Positions 54,782 to 64,000 are shown, counted from the stretch's first letter. The stretch is DNA of 64,000 bases from Desulfuromonas sp. CSMB_57 (GCF_020194955.2 NZ_JAFCIY020000006.1:124001-188000), one strand, 5' to 3'. Notes: generated by a model not told the origin, from the sequence alone. Program-made: numbers and translations.

Positions 54782-55600
54782 CTAACCCCGTTGACAGTGC
54801 GGGCAGAAATAACTGCTGCGCTGGCCGATGCGAAGCTGCCGGATTTGGGCGCCGCAACGGAGACAGGGTCGGCCGGCCCGACCGTAGACGGCCAACTGGC
54901 GGCTGAAATAGCCCGGGCGGCCCTGCTCATCGGCAAAATCCCGCAGGGTCGTCCCGCCGGCCTCGATGGCGGCATTCAGCACCTGGCGCACAGCTTCCGC
55001 CAGGCGCCGGTAACCCTCCTTGCCGATGCGCCCGGCCGGCGTGTTCGGCCGGATCCCGGCCTGAAACAGGGCCTCGCTGGCATAGATGTTGCCGACCCCG
55101 ACCACGATGCGGGAATCCATGAGAAAGTTTTTGACGGCCACACGACGGCCGCGGGAACGCTGAAACAGCATCTCGCCGCTGAACTCCTCGCCCAGGGGCT
55201 CGGGTCCCAGATTTGCCAGCAGGGGATGCCGGGCCGGATCCGCTTCGGTCCAGAGCAGGGCGCCGAAGCGACGCGGATCGTTCAACCGCAGGCAGTTGCC
55301 GTCGGCAAGGACGATATCCACGTGGTCATGGGGGCCGGCGGGAATGTGGGCCGGAATCACCCGCACATGGCCGCTCATGCCCAGATGCAGAATCAAACAG
55401 CCGCCTTCGTTGGACAGCAGCAGGTATTTTCCTCGCCGCGCCACCTCCCGGAACGGGCGCCCGACCAGAACCTGGTTCAGTTCGGGCGGGAAAGGCCATC
55501 GCAACCCGGCAGTGCGTAACACCACCTGGTCGACGGGCCGGCCCAGAATCAGGGGCGCGATGCCGCGGCGCACCGTTTCGACTTCAGGCAACTCGGGCAT
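54782..55600 (-). CDS. mutM: Formamidopyrimidine-DNA glycosylase
   Basis: A 272-residue Fpg enzyme that removes 8-oxoguanine and nicks the DNA. The catalytic Pro2 and Glu3 are in MPELPEVET, and Lys lies in RRGKYLLL near 58. The helix-two-turn-helix is GVGNIYASEALF. The C-terminal zinc finger CLRCG...YFCPHCQRG is complete. It directly follows the YchJ-like gene on the same strand. Confidence 0.97.
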   Translation of the reverse strand: MPELPEVETVRRGIAPLILGRPVDQVVLRTAGLRWPFPPELNQVLVGRPFREVARRGKYLLLSNEGGCLILHLGMSGHVRVIPAHIPAGPHDHVDIVLADGNCLRLNDPRRFGALLWTEADPARHPLLANLGPEPLGEEFSGEMLFQRSRGRRVAVKNFLMDSRIVVGVGNIYASEALFQAGIRPNTPAGRIGKEGYRRLAEAVRQVLNAAIEAGGTTLRDFADEQGRPGYFSRQLAVYGRAGRPCLRCGAQIRQLRIGQRSSYFCPHCQRG

Positions 55601-55602
55601 GG

Positions 55603-56055
55603 TTAGAAAAACGGCTCTTCGTCAAGAGGCTCGAACAGTTCAAAGCCAGGTTCCCGGACAGCCTCCAGCCCAGACTCGAGGGGTCGCCGGGTTGCGGAAT
55701 GGAAACGCCAGCCCTGCGGGGTGCGCCGCACCCGGGCCAGTTCAAGACTGGTCTGCCGTTCACCGCGGACCAGCAATTCCAGGACCAAGAGGACCTGGGT
55801 CTCGTCGACGGTGGGAGCACGCTGCGCCAGGATGCTGCAGGCCAGGATCGCGAAATTCCCGGCGAGTTCCCGGGCGGCATAATCCAGATACTCCTGTTGT
55901 TGGGGAAAAACCTGCAAAAACGGCGCGTCCGGATGGTAGCTGGCGTAAATGAATGGGAAGTCGCCCTCCTGAAAGGCCGCCACCCGTTCCAGGATCAAGG
56001 CGCTCGGCGTCAAAGCATCCCAATGCAGCCGGTTGCTGGTTCCGCTTCGAATCAT
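55603..56055 (-). CDS. YchJ-like (NTF2-fold) protein
   Basis: A 150-residue protein resembling the central NTF2-like domain of YchJ/UPF0225: LTPSALILERVAAFQEGDFPFIYASYHPDAPFL. The flanking SEC-C zinc motifs of full YchJ are absent. Its function is unknown. ATG 56055 overlaps the permease stop codon (ATGA), so the two are coupled. The longer frame to 56157 lies within the permease gene. Confidence 0.75.
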   Translation of the reverse strand: MIRSGTSNRLHWDALTPSALILERVAAFQEGDFPFIYASYHPDAPFLQVFPQQQEYLDYAARELAGNFAILACSILAQRAPTVDETQVLLVLELLVRGERQTSLELARVRRTPQGWRFHSATRRPLESGLEAVREPGFELFEPLDEEPFF

Positions 56056-56900
56056 TGCCGCAACCGGGGATCGAGGGCATCGCGCAACCCCTCGCCGAGA
56101 AGATTGTAGCCCAGCACCGTCACCAGGATCGCCAATCCTGGAAACACGGACAGCCACCAGGCCGAACCCAGGGTCTGCTTGCCGGCGATGAGCATGTTGC
56201 CCCAGGACGGCGTAGGCGGCTGCACGCCGATGCCGAGAAAGGACAGAGCGCTTTCGGTCAGAATCGCCCCGGCCACCCCCAGAGTCACGGAGACCAGCAG
56301 CGGCGAAAGGGCATTGGGCAAAATGTGGCGAAAAATGATGCGCCGATCGCGGGCCCCAAGAGCCCGCGCCGCCTGGACGAAATCTCGTTCGCGCAGGGAC
56401 AGAAATTCAGCCCGCACCAGACGCGCCACCCCCATCCAGCCGGTCAAACCGATGACGATCATGATGTTCCAGATGGAGGGTTCCAAAAAAGCGACCACCG
56501 CCAGGATCAGGAAAAAGGTCGGAAAACACAGCATGATATCGACAAAGCGCATGACCACGGCATCCACCCAGCCGCCGTAATAGCCGGCCAGGGCTCCGAA
56601 CAGGGTGCCGATGGCCGCCGCCAGACCGACGGCGACGAACCCCACCAACAGGGAAATACGCGCTCCGTACATGATGCGGGCCAGGACGTCCCGCCCCAGG
56701 TCGTCGGTGCCGAGGGGATATTGCCAGTTGGGCGGCTGCAGACGCAGGGCGATTTCAATCTGGCCGGGATCCCGCCCCGTCAGAGGCGCTGCCAGGGCCA
56801 AAGCGAACATGAGCAGCACAATGGCACCGCCGGCCAATGCCAGACGATTCTGGCCCAGCCGGGCCATGAATTCCCCCCGTTGCGAAGGATTATGAATCAC
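56052..56900 (-). CDS. Peptide/nickel ABC transporter permease, DppC type
   Basis: A 282-residue inner-membrane permease with about six helices and the inner-membrane loop ALGARDRRIIFRHILPNALSPLLV that docks the ATPase. The N-terminal segment LTGRDPGQIE...PLGTDDLGRDVLARIMYGARISL is characteristic of DppC/OppC. I choose GTG 56900, with AAAAGGAG nine bases upstream, rather than the ATG at 56933, which overlaps the preceding gene. It is the partner of the DppB-type permease. Confidence 0.92.
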   Translation of the reverse strand: MIHNPSQRGEFMARLGQNRLALAGGAIVLLMFALALAAPLTGRDPGQIEIALRLQPPNWQYPLGTDDLGRDVLARIMYGARISLLVGFVAVGLAAAIGTLFGALAGYYGGWVDAVVMRFVDIMLCFPTFFLILAVVAFLEPSIWNIMIVIGLTGWMGVARLVRAEFLSLRERDFVQAARALGARDRRIIFRHILPNALSPLLVSVTLGVAGAILTESALSFLGIGVQPPTPSWGNMLIAGKQTLGSAWWLSVFPGLAILVTVLGYNLLGEGLRDALDPRLRQ

Positions 56901-56916
56901 CCCTGATGGCTCCTTT

Positions 56917-57501
56917 TCAAATGAAACGATCAAAATCGCTGCGGGTCAGAATACCCTTTTCCAGCAGCACTTCCAGTAACTGCAGAAAGCGATCGGCCAG
57001 ATCCTGACGCGGCAGGCCGCCCAGGCTGGAGCAGGCTTCGGCACCGACATCCAGCTGCACTCCGTAACAACGCTCGATGGCGCGCCGGATATCCTCCTCG
57101 GCCGCCAGAACCGGTTCGATACGGCAGCCGGTCAGAAAAGCCAGAGCGTCCACGGTGCGTAGATTGGTGGGATCCGCCATGGCCACCTGCAGCGCCGGGC
57201 TGCCGTGGGCCAGGCTCCGGCCAATGGGCAGTACCGTGTATTCCATGGCCCGTTCCAAAGGAATGTATGCCAACAATTCACCACCGATGCGGCGCCGCCG
57301 CAGATCGACCAGGGGCATTTCCAGCTTTTGTTCCAAAAACTCCAGCAACCGATCTTCCGACACGTAACCGAGCTTTACCAGGGACGAGCCCAACAAGCAA
57401 CGGCGATTCTTCTGGTGGCACAGGGCCGACCTGAGCTGCTGTCGGGAGATGACCCCTGCCGTCACCAGCATTTCCCCGAGCTTCTGCTGTTTCTCCATCA
57501 T
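56917..57501 (-). CDS. MshEN (GspE N-terminal) domain protein
   Basis: A 194-residue protein beginning MMEKQQKLGEMLVTAGVISRQQLRSALCHQK and continuing LGYVSEDRLLEFLEQKLEMPLVDL, the pattern of GspE/MshEN domains, some of which bind c-di-GMP. The ATPase part of GspE is absent. It stands between two ABC permease genes. AGGAGG precedes a GTG-ATG-ATG cluster, and ATG 57501 is chosen. A role in regulating the transporter, or a free signalling domain, is inference. Confidence 0.8.
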   Translation of the reverse strand: MMEKQQKLGEMLVTAGVISRQQLRSALCHQKNRRCLLGSSLVKLGYVSEDRLLEFLEQKLEMPLVDLRRRRIGGELLAYIPLERAMEYTVLPIGRSLAHGSPALQVAMADPTNLRTVDALAFLTGCRIEPVLAAEEDIRRAIERCYGVQLDVGAEACSSLGGLPRQDLADRFLQLLEVLLEKGILTRSDFDRFI

Positions 57502-57640
57502 CACGAAGCCATCCCTCCTGGTCCGCCCAAGCACTCCATGGCACTCCGGCCGCCATCCCTTGCGGCCCCGTCGAAAGACCCTGCATAATTCCGGCGACCC
57601 GCGAACGACGCAGGGTGGCCGACCCCCGCCTGCAAAAACC

Positions 57641-58618
57641 TCAGGAACGACGCCGAATGCGCGGATCGGCCAGGGCGTAGGCCACATCGGCCAACAGATT
57701 GCCCAGCAGGGTCAGAACGGCGCCGATGACCAGCACGCCCATGATGAGAGGATAATCACGCATCATGACCCCGTCGAAAAACAGCTTGCCCATGCCGGGA
57801 ATGGCAAAAATGGTTTCAAAAATGACGCTGCCGCCAATCAACCCCGGAATCGACAGGCCGAGGATGGTGATCACCGGCAAAAGCGCGTTGCGCAAGGCAT
57901 GGCGCCCGATGACGGTCCGTTCCGGCAGGCCCTTGGCCCGCGCGGTGAGGATGTAGTCCTGGCGAATCACCTCCAGCATGTTGCCGCGCATGTAGCGGGA
58001 AAAGCCGGCCAGGCCCCCGAAGGCGGAGACAAAAACCGGCAGCACCAGGTGCCGGAGCAGATCCTGCAACTGGCGCCCCCAGTCCAGATATTCATACCCG
58101 AAGGAGCGCAGACCGGCAATGGGCAACCAGCCGAGACGCACTCCGAACAGATCCATCAGCAACAGGGCCAGCCAGAAAGAGGGGGTGGCAAAACCAATGA
58201 ACACCCCGACGGTGGTCAGGCGGTCGAAGGTCGAATTGCGCCACACCGCGGACAGAATGCCGATGGGCACGGCGACCATCAGGATCAGGCCGATGGAGAG
58301 CAGATTGATGCTGATGGTCACGGGCAGTCGTTCGGCGATTTTTTCGGCCACCGGGCGGCGATCCTGGGCGAAGGATTCGCCGAAGTCGAGTCGCGCCAGA
58401 CGTCCCAACCATCTGCCGTATTGCACCAGCAGGGGTTGGTCCAGATCGTACTGGGCCCGCAGGCGTTCGCGCAGTTCGGCGCTGACCTCGGGATTGAGCT
58501 GGGTCTGAAGATCCGTCGGCTCCCCGGGAGCGAGGTGGATGACGGTGAAGGAGATCAGGGTGATGCCGAGCAGCAAGGGCACCATCATCACGATCCGTCT
58601 GGCAATTTCAGCAACCAT
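57641..58618 (-). CDS. Peptide/nickel ABC transporter permease, DppB type
   Basis: A 325-residue permease with a first helix [26 protein letters not shown], about six helices, and the ATPase-docking loop [33 protein letters not shown]. This order is diagnostic of DppB/OppB. It starts nine bases after the binding-protein gene. The MshEN gene separates it from the DppC-type permease. Confidence 0.94.
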   Translation of the reverse strand: MVAEIARRIVMMVPLLLGITLISFTVIHLAPGEPTDLQTQLNPEVSAELRERLRAQYDLDQPLLVQYGRWLGRLARLDFGESFAQDRRPVAEKIAERLPVTISINLLSIGLILMVAVPIGILSAVWRNSTFDRLTTVGVFIGFATPSFWLALLLMDLFGVRLGWLPIAGLRSFGYEYLDWGRQLQDLLRHLVLPVFVSAFGGLAGFSRYMRGNMLEVIRQDYILTARAKGLPERTVIGRHALRNALLPVITILGLSIPGLIGGSVIFETIFAIPGMGKLFFDGVMMRDYPLIMGVLVIGAVLTLLGNLLADVAYALADPRIRRRS

Positions 58619-58627
58619 GATTCTGTC

Positions 58628-60250
58628 CTAACGCTGATACTTCTGTTCCTGGGGCGGAACCTGCCAGTGAATGAAATTATGCATGATGCCCGCCGGGGCC
58701 GGATCGATACCGCGAAACCGGGCGGCCACCGCCGGCAGGGAATCGGGAACGAACAGGAACAGGTAGGGCTGCTCCTCGGCCAGGATTTCCTGAAAGCGGT
58801 GATAGTGGCGTTGCCGTGCCTGCTCGTCGAGGGTATGCCGCCCCTGCTCCAGCAGTCGGTCGACCTCCTTGTTTCGGAAGCCGATGAAATTCAGCTCGCC
58901 GGGCCGCGTCTGGCTGGAATGCCAGACATTGAAGGCGTCCGGGTCGATGGGAATGGTCCAGCCCATGATGGTGGCGTCGAAATTGCCCGGATTGAGAAAT
59001 TCCTTGAGGAAGGTGGCCCATTCCAGCACCCGCAGGCGGACATCCACGCCGATCTCGCGGAACCGGCGCTGGATGATTTCTCCGGCCTTGATGCGCTGAT
59101 CGTTGCCCTGGTTGGTCAGGATGGTGAAGGCGAAGGGGCGGCCGTCCCGGTCGAGAATACCGTCGCCGTCCGTATCCCGCCAGCCGGCTTCGGCCAGCAG
59201 TTGCCGGGCCCGCTCGGGGTCGTAGGGGTAGCGGCGCACGTCGGGATTGTGGGGCCAGGTGCCGGGCTTGTAGGGACCCGTGGCCTCCTGGCCCAGTCCC
59301 AGCAGGACGCCGTCGATGAGTTCCTGCTTGTCGACGGCGTGGGCCAGGGCCTGGCGTACCCGCCGGTCCTGAAACAGGGGCCGGCGCAGATTGAAGCCGA
59401 GATAGGTGTAGCTGAAGGACGGATAGCGATACTTGTTGAAGGCGCGACGAAAAGCCGGGGTATCGGTCTGCATGGCGTACTGGATAGGAGAGAGGCCCAT
59501 GAAATCAAGCCCCCCGGAGCGCAGTTCGAGAAACATGGTGGAAGGATCGGGGACGATGCGATACACCACCCGATGCAGACCGGGCGCTCCTTCGAAGTAA
59601 TCGGGATTGGCTTCCAGGACGATTTTCTGGCCGGGGACCCATTCTACGAACCGGAAGGGTCCCGTGCCGACGGGCGCCCGGCTCAAGGGGCTGCGCAAGA
59701 CATCCCGGCCTGCCAAAAGATGGCGCGGATGAATGGGAAAGCCCCAGCTGATGAGAGCACTGGCCAGGGGCTGGGCGTAGTGGACGCGAAAAGTGTGGGG
59801 ATCGGGAGCTTCGGCGCGCTGCACCTGGAGGTAGCGGTCGGCGTAGGCGGTGGGAACCTTCGGATCGACCAGCAGTTGATAGGTAAACAGCACGTCGGCG
59901 GAGGTGAAGGGCGTCCCGTCATGCCATCTGACACCGCGCCGCAGGTGAAAGGTGATGGTCCGGTTGTCCGGCGAAACGGACCAGGATTCGGCCAGTTCCC
60001 CCTCCAATTGGAGATTCTTGTCATAGCGCACCAGGCCGTTGTAAACCAGTCCGCTGATATCGGAAGAAGCCGAATCCGAGGCCAGCACCGGCAGCAGGTT
60101 GCTGGCATCACCGATGGTCCCCATCAGAATGGTATCCCCGACCACCCGCTCGGCGGCCGGCTCGGACGCGCCGCGACGGCACCCGGGAAAAATGGAGAAC
60201 GACAAAAAAATAATTATAAAAAAAGACCGCATATCAATATGATTTCCCAT
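58628..60250 (-). CDS. Extracellular solute-binding lipoprotein, family 5
   Basis: A 540-residue periplasmic peptide-binding protein. The signal ends in a lipobox, IFPGC (C24), so it is lipid-anchored. Family 5 landmarks are LVYNGLVRYDKNLQLEGELAESW and RTITFHLRRGVRWHDGTPFTSADVLFTYQLL. It delivers oligopeptides or similar ligands to the DppB/DppC pair. An ATG at 60232 (MRSFF...) is an alternative start. It is the first of the transporter genes. Confidence 0.94.
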   Translation of the reverse strand: MGNHIDMRSFFIIIFLSFSIFPGCRRGASEPAAERVVGDTILMGTIGDASNLLPVLASDSASSDISGLVYNGLVRYDKNLQLEGELAESWSVSPDNRTITFHLRRGVRWHDGTPFTSADVLFTYQLLVDPKVPTAYADRYLQVQRAEAPDPHTFRVHYAQPLASALISWGFPIHPRHLLAGRDVLRSPLSRAPVGTGPFRFVEWVPGQKIVLEANPDYFEGAPGLHRVVYRIVPDPSTMFLELRSGGLDFMGLSPIQYAMQTDTPAFRRAFNKYRYPSFSYTYLGFNLRRPLFQDRRVRQALAHAVDKQELIDGVLLGLGQEATGPYKPGTWPHNPDVRRYPYDPERARQLLAEAGWRDTDGDGILDRDGRPFAFTILTNQGNDQRIKAGEIIQRRFREIGVDVRLRVLEWATFLKEFLNPGNFDATIMGWTIPIDPDAFNVWHSSQTRPGELNFIGFRNKEVDRLLEQGRHTLDEQARQRHYHRFQEILAEEQPYLFLFVPDSLPAVAARFRGIDPAPAGIMHNFIHWQVPPQEQKYQR

Positions 60251-60287
60251 AAAAGCTCACATCGGATCTCATCTTTGCCAAGACCGC

Positions 60288-61052
60288 TTATGGCAGGGGT
60301 TCCACATTGACACCGGCCGGAGGCGTCAACCGGAACCGCTCTGCCGGCAGGGTGGTGTTGATTTTCACCTCGGACAACTGCAGTTGCACGTCGGTTTCGG
60401 CACTCGGCCATTCCAGCCGCATGCTGAGGGGCAGATCATCCTCCGGGCGGAAATCGTCATAGCCGACCCGCCACAGCAACACCCCGTTGCGTTCGAACTG
60501 TGCCGTGCGCAAGCGTTTCCGGCCGTCCAGAAGCAGGCTCTGCAGGCCGCCGCCGGCGGTCGGCAGCACCAATAGGTAGCGGTCTTCCCGCACCTCGACG
60601 CGCGCCGCCGAGGCATCCGCCAGGGGTACGTCGTGCAGCATCAGGCGCACCAGTTCGGCCGGTGCCAGGGGCACTCGAATCAGGCGCTGCAGATTATCCG
60701 GCGTTGCGGCGCCGGTGAGAAAGCGTTTTTCCCCTGGCAGAAAAGCTGTCAGGATGCCCTCTCCCGCAGCGACGGTCAGCACCGTCTGCCCCAGGGGACC
60801 GAGAACCTCGGCCCGCAGGCGATCGGGACGCGTCACCAGCAGTACCTGCCGGGCCGACTGAGTGCGACCGGCGACGGTCACCCGAATTCGTCCCAGGCCC
60901 TGCAACGCTTCGAAGCGCCCGGCCCGCAGTTCCAGACCGTGCAGCAGCTCCTGTGCCGATACCGCCGGCAAGGGTTCCACGGGCGGTTTCGCCGGCACCG
61001 CGCACCCCCCCAGCACGAAAACCAGCAGCCAGCCAACCAGATAGCACCCCAT
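60288..61052 (-). CDS. DUF4292/LolB-like lipoprotein
   Basis: A 254-residue lipoprotein beginning MGCYLVGWLLVFVLGGCAVPA, with lipobox LGGC. The rest is predicted beta-rich, with ALQGLGRIRVTVAGRTQSARQVLLVTRPDRLRAEVLGPLGQ, the pattern of DUF4292, which resembles LolA/LolB folds. A role in outer-membrane lipoprotein handling is possible but unproven. ATG 61052 has GGAG eight bases upstream. It lies 37 bp after the TPR gene. Confidence 0.83.
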   Translation of the reverse strand: MGCYLVGWLLVFVLGGCAVPAKPPVEPLPAVSAQELLHGLELRAGRFEALQGLGRIRVTVAGRTQSARQVLLVTRPDRLRAEVLGPLGQTVLTVAAGEGILTAFLPGEKRFLTGAATPDNLQRLIRVPLAPAELVRLMLHDVPLADASAARVEVREDRYLLVLPTAGGGLQSLLLDGRKRLRTAQFERNGVLLWRVGYDDFRPEDDLPLSMRLEWPSAETDVQLQLSEVKINTTLPAERFRLTPPAGVNVEPLP

Positions 61053-61089
61053 GGATAGGCTCCGGCATCGGCATCGCCTGGGGATGGTT

Positions 61090-62790
61090 TCAGGACCCGG
61101 GCAGGGCATCGAGTTTCTGTTTGACTTGTTCGGCATCGGGTTTCAGTTCCAAAACGCGGCGATAGCTGCTGCGGGCGCGATCATACAATTTCAGGGCCCG
61201 ATACAGATCGCCGAGATGTTCGAGGATGACGGGATCGTTAGGCAGCAGGGCGGCGGCGGCCTCGAGCTCGCCGCGGGCCTCGGCATAGCGTCCCAGGCGG
61301 AAATAGACCCAGCCGAGGGTATCCAGGATATGGCCTTCATTGTTGAGTGCCACCGCCTTGCGCGCCAGAATCAGGGCTTCCTCGAGATTAACGCCCTGCT
61401 CGGCATAGGTATAGGCGATGAAATTCATGGCTTCGGCATGTTCCGGGTCGAATTGCAGGGCTTTGCGCATGGCAGCCATGGCCCCATCCCGGTCACCCCG
61501 TTTTTCCTGCAGCAGCCCTATGTGATAGATCAAATCGGCATTTTCCGTAAATCGGGCCTGCCCTTGTTCCAGCCACCGGGCCGCCTTGTCCAACTCTCCC
61601 CGGGACTCGTACAGGCCGGAAAGAAAAATGAACAGCTGCGGGTGCCCCGGGTGCTGCTTCAGCCGCTCTTCCAGCAAAGTGATCGCTTCGTCACTGCGCT
61701 GCTGGGCGTAAAGCAGATAAGCCAGATGGCTGGTAGCATCGGCAAACAGCTCGGAGCCTTCCGGAACCTGACGAAAAGCGTCCAGAGCGGCCGGGAAGTT
61801 TTCCTGCCGCTCCAGTGCCAATCCATAGTAAAACCAGCTTTCCCGCACCTCCGGCGCCAGCTCCAGCAAGAGTTGAAAAGCCCCGGCGGCAGCCGCCCAA
61901 TCGCCCCGATCGAGATACAGCAACCCGGCCAGGCGCTGTACCGCCGCCTCGTCGGGGGCCAGCCGCAACAGCTCCTGCATTTCGGCCAGCGCCTCATCAC
62001 TGCGATTCAAGCGTACCAGCAGACGCACCAGTTGCTGCCTGAATACACTCTCCTCGGGGTTGTTGCGAATGCCCATCCGGAAAACTTCGACGGCTTGGTT
62101 CGGCGCCCCCTGCTGCAGGTGAAGATTGCCCAACTCGACATAACCGGCCACCATCTCGGGGTGCAGCCGGATCATCTCCTGGTAGGCCTCCTTGGCCAGC
62201 ACGGTCAAGCCGATGCGATGATACAGCCGGCCCAAGGCCAGTCGGCCGGTCACGGACTCGGGCTGTTGCTGCAACAGGCGTTTCAACACCTCGGTGGCCG
62301 CCGCGGCGTCGTCATTGCGCAGGTGGGCGACACTCAGTTCCAAATAGACCTGTTCCTGGGAGGGGTCCAATTCCAGAGCGCGTTGCAGCTTTTCAATGGC
62401 TTGCGGGTATTTTCCCTGATTAAAAAAGATATTGCCGAGAAAAAGATGTCCCTCCAGATAATCCGGCTGCTGTACCAGAGCCTCCTCCGCTGACCGGACC
62501 GCCCTCCGTTCGTCATCCTGCACCAGATATAATTCGGCCAGACCCAGACGCAGGTATGCGGAACGGGGATCGGCCGCAACCGCCGCTTCCAGGGCCTTGG
62601 CCGCGGCAGGAAAATTGCCTTCAAGGGCCAGCAGCCGAGCGACGGAAAAATGCAGCAGGGCCGCTTCCTGGTTGCCGGACCGCTGGCTGCGGACCAAGGG
62701 CCGGGAAGCGGCCGTGGCAGAGTTGACAGGGGTGGCACATCCGGGCAAACAGAGCAACACCGCGGAACAGAGGACAAGTCTGGTAAGCAT
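61090..62790 (-). CDS. Tetratricopeptide-repeat lipoprotein
   Basis: A 566-residue lipoprotein (lipobox LPGC after MLTRLVLCSAVLL) consisting almost wholly of TPR units, about 14, from residue 40 on. Typical units are AAKALEAAVAADPRSAYLRLGLAELYL and AIEKLQRALELDPSQEQVYLEL. It should act as a periplasmic scaffold, perhaps with the next lipoprotein in envelope assembly. ATG 62790 gives a clean signal peptide. The frame extends further upstream without support. Confidence 0.88.
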   Translation of the reverse strand: MLTRLVLCSAVLLCLPGCATPVNSATAASRPLVRSQRSGNQEAALLHFSVARLLALEGNFPAAAKALEAAVAADPRSAYLRLGLAELYLVQDDERRAVRSAEEALVQQPDYLEGHLFLGNIFFNQGKYPQAIEKLQRALELDPSQEQVYLELSVAHLRNDDAAAATEVLKRLLQQQPESVTGRLALGRLYHRIGLTVLAKEAYQEMIRLHPEMVAGYVELGNLHLQQGAPNQAVEVFRMGIRNNPEESVFRQQLVRLLVRLNRSDEALAEMQELLRLAPDEAAVQRLAGLLYLDRGDWAAAAGAFQLLLELAPEVRESWFYYGLALERQENFPAALDAFRQVPEGSELFADATSHLAYLLYAQQRSDEAITLLEERLKQHPGHPQLFIFLSGLYESRGELDKAARWLEQGQARFTENADLIYHIGLLQEKRGDRDGAMAAMRKALQFDPEHAEAMNFIAYTYAEQGVNLEEALILARKAVALNNEGHILDTLGWVYFRLGRYAEARGELEAAAALLPNDPVILEHLGDLYRALKLYDRARSSYRRVLELKPDAEQVKQKLDALPGS

Positions 62791-63025
62791 CAAAAGCCCC
62801 CATCGGGCAAGGGAGGAAAACCGGAGGCAGTGACTTTTGGAAAATGCCTTGGCTGCAGACCCGGCAGCATGGCTGTCCATCGCACCGGACCGTTGGTTGA
62901 TTGTGAAGTTAACATACCATACCTGGAGCGTCAATGTCCTTGCCGGACACAAAAAGCTTTCCCATCCCCCCCGGTCATGTGCTAAAGTCTAGTGCAATAT
63001 CGACTATTTACAATCAGGAGTCGGA
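62791..63025. other. Divergent promoter region
   Basis: Lies between the TPR gene (minus) and the kinase-like gene (plus). No strong promoter match was found on either strand. Confidence 0.4.
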
Positions 63026-64000
63026 ATGGACCCGCAGACCTTGCATCGCGCCATGCTGCTGCCACGCACCTATCCCGGCGAACCGGGACCGGTCCGGTTT
63101 CGGGAAACGCATGTTTCCCGTCTCTACTTTGTCGGCGATCTGGTTTACAAGGTAAAAAAACCCGTCGATTTCGGATTTCTCAATTTCACCAGCCTGGATC
63201 GCCGCAAATTCTACTGTCATGAAGAAGTGCGTCTCAACCGGCGTTTCAGCCCCGGCGTTTATCTTGACGTGGTCGAGATCCGTTTGAACGGCAGGCGCAT
63301 CTGCGTGGGCGGTTCGGGCCGCATCATCGATTATGCGGTACGCATGAAACGGCTGCCCGAGGCGGCCATGCTGTCCTATCTGCTGGAACGTCAGGACCCG
63401 TCTCTGCCGGAACGCATGACCAGGCTGGCCGGCCATCTGGCCGCCCTGCACGCCGGCCTGGAGCCCCATCGCGAACCATCGGGGTCGTCCCACCTGGATG
63501 TAGTCAACCACAACTGGGAGGAGAATTTCACCCAGACAGAGCCGTTTATCGGGCGCACCCTTACCGCCGCAACTCACTCCCGGCTGTCGGCCCATATCCG
63601 GGAGTTCCTCGCCCGGCAGGCGAATCTCATCCTCAACCGTGAGCAACAGGGCTGGGTTCGGGACGGCCACGGGGACCTGCATTGCGAGCATATCTGCTTT
63701 CTCGATCCGGACATCGTCATCTACGATTGCATCGAGTTCAATCGACGCTTCCGGATCGCGGACGTTCTCGCCGATCTGGCCTTTTTGCTCATGGACCTGG
63801 AATATCGGGGCCGTCCCGACCTGGCCGACCTGGTCCGACGGAACTATCTCGGCGTCGAGGCGCAACAGGATGCCGACATCCGTTCTCTGCTGCGATTTTA
63901 CCAGATCTACCGGGCCTACGTGCGCGGCAAGGTGGAGTCTTTTCTGTTCGCCGACCCCAATGCCGGCGAACCCGCCCGCCAGGTCGCCGCGGCACGTGCC
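63026..64000 (+). CDS. COG2187-type aminoglycoside-phosphotransferase-like protein (incomplete)
   Basis: The first 325 residues are in the window and the gene continues beyond it. The sequence opens MDPQTLHRAMLLPRTYPGEPG, then HVSRLYFVGDLVYKVKKPVDFGFLNFTSLDRR, a kinase-like ATP site with Lys. The catalytic region is VRDGHGDLHCEHICFL near 213, with IYDCIEFNRRFRIADVLADLAFLLMDLE. This is the COG2187 family, often fused to a C-terminal P-loop kinase, which would lie outside. The substrate is unknown. AGGAG lies five bases before the ATG. Confidence 0.85.
   Translation, partial: MDPQTLHRAMLLPRTYPGEPGPVRFRETHVSRLYFVGDLVYKVKKPVDFGFLNFTSLDRRKFYCHEEVRLNRRFSPGVYLDVVEIRLNGRRICVGGSGRIIDYAVRMKRLPEAAMLSYLLERQDPSLPERMTRLAGHLAALHAGLEPHREPSGSSHLDVVNHNWEENFTQTEPFIGRTLTAATHSRLSAHIREFLARQANLILNREQQGWVRDGHGDLHCEHICFLDPDIVIYDCIEFNRRFRIADVLADLAFLLMDLEYRGRPDLADLVRRNYLGVEAQQDADIRSLLRFYQIYRAYVRGKVESFLFADPNAGEPARQVAAARA

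Overview
The window looks like chromosome from a GC-rich anaerobe of the Desulfobacterota, most likely the order Desulfuromonadales (Desulfuromonas, Pelobacter or Geobacter relatives). This is an inference from gene content: a PurS-PurL fusion, a B12-dependent ribonucleotide reductase, an FeoAB/LbtU-type iron locus, a NifQ homologue, a predicted selenoprotein, peptide-uptake genes and a c-di-GMP enzyme with three PAS domains. No rRNA or marker gene in the window fixes the genus. Most of the window is housekeeping sequence with tight operons. Between these lie accessory patches marked by low GC, gene remnants and small repeat elements.

Layout. 0-9.5 kb: c-di-GMP enzyme, a rhodanese-like gene read through an in-frame UGA, an OFA-family transporter, SelO, an ACT/UPF0210 pair and a membrane-anchored EEP-family protein. 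9.5-16.5 kb: accessory region with an HD protein, an FAD oxidase, a 40-residue membrane peptide, a flavodoxin-like protein, a NifU/NifQ fusion, glyoxalase, 5'-nucleotidase, gene debris and an element with terminal inverted repeats. 16.7-20.4 kb: feoA-feoB behind a Fur-like palindrome, then an LbtU-like outer-membrane protein. 20.6-24.6 kb: an AT-rich four-gene operon (ATP-grasp ligase, D-2-hydroxyacid dehydrogenase, phosphoenolpyruvate mutase, six-helix membrane protein) beside the 3' end of a tRNA-Leu gene. 24.9-29.1 kb: gap-pgk-tpiA-secG with a repeated hairpin element in two of its spacers. 29.3-36.3 kb: MBL hydrolase, purL, purQ, purF, pyrE. 36.3-38.4 kb: nadB, chorismate mutase and a free-standing DAHP-synthase-type domain. 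38.6-43.6 kb: lytic transglycosylase, two identical tRNA-Gly genes, rsmA, DUF2062, tsaD, PhoH-like. 43.9-47.6 kb: nrdJ, cysteine-cluster protein, GDPD, rubredoxin-like peptide. 47.7-53.8 kb: the sulfur-handling operon cysE-iscR-nifS-iscU-mnmA-mtaB-rluA. 53.9-63.0 kb: zinc-ribbon protein, thioesterase, mutM, YchJ-like protein, a peptide ABC transporter without ATPases, and two lipoproteins. The window ends inside a kinase-like gene.

How the genes connect. The cysE operon joins cysteine synthesis, Fe-S assembly and tRNA thiolation. The glycolysis operon carries C3 metabolism, and the purine/pyrimidine genes are collinear. The strongest candidate for a little-described system is the phosphonate-type operon at 20.6-24.6 kb. 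PEP mutase occurs there without phosphonopyruvate decarboxylase, but next to a dehydrogenase that could pull the unfavourable mutase reaction forward and an ATP-grasp ligase that could conjugate the product. Second is the rhodanese-like gene, whose UGA is followed by a hairpin with the features of a bacterial SECIS element.
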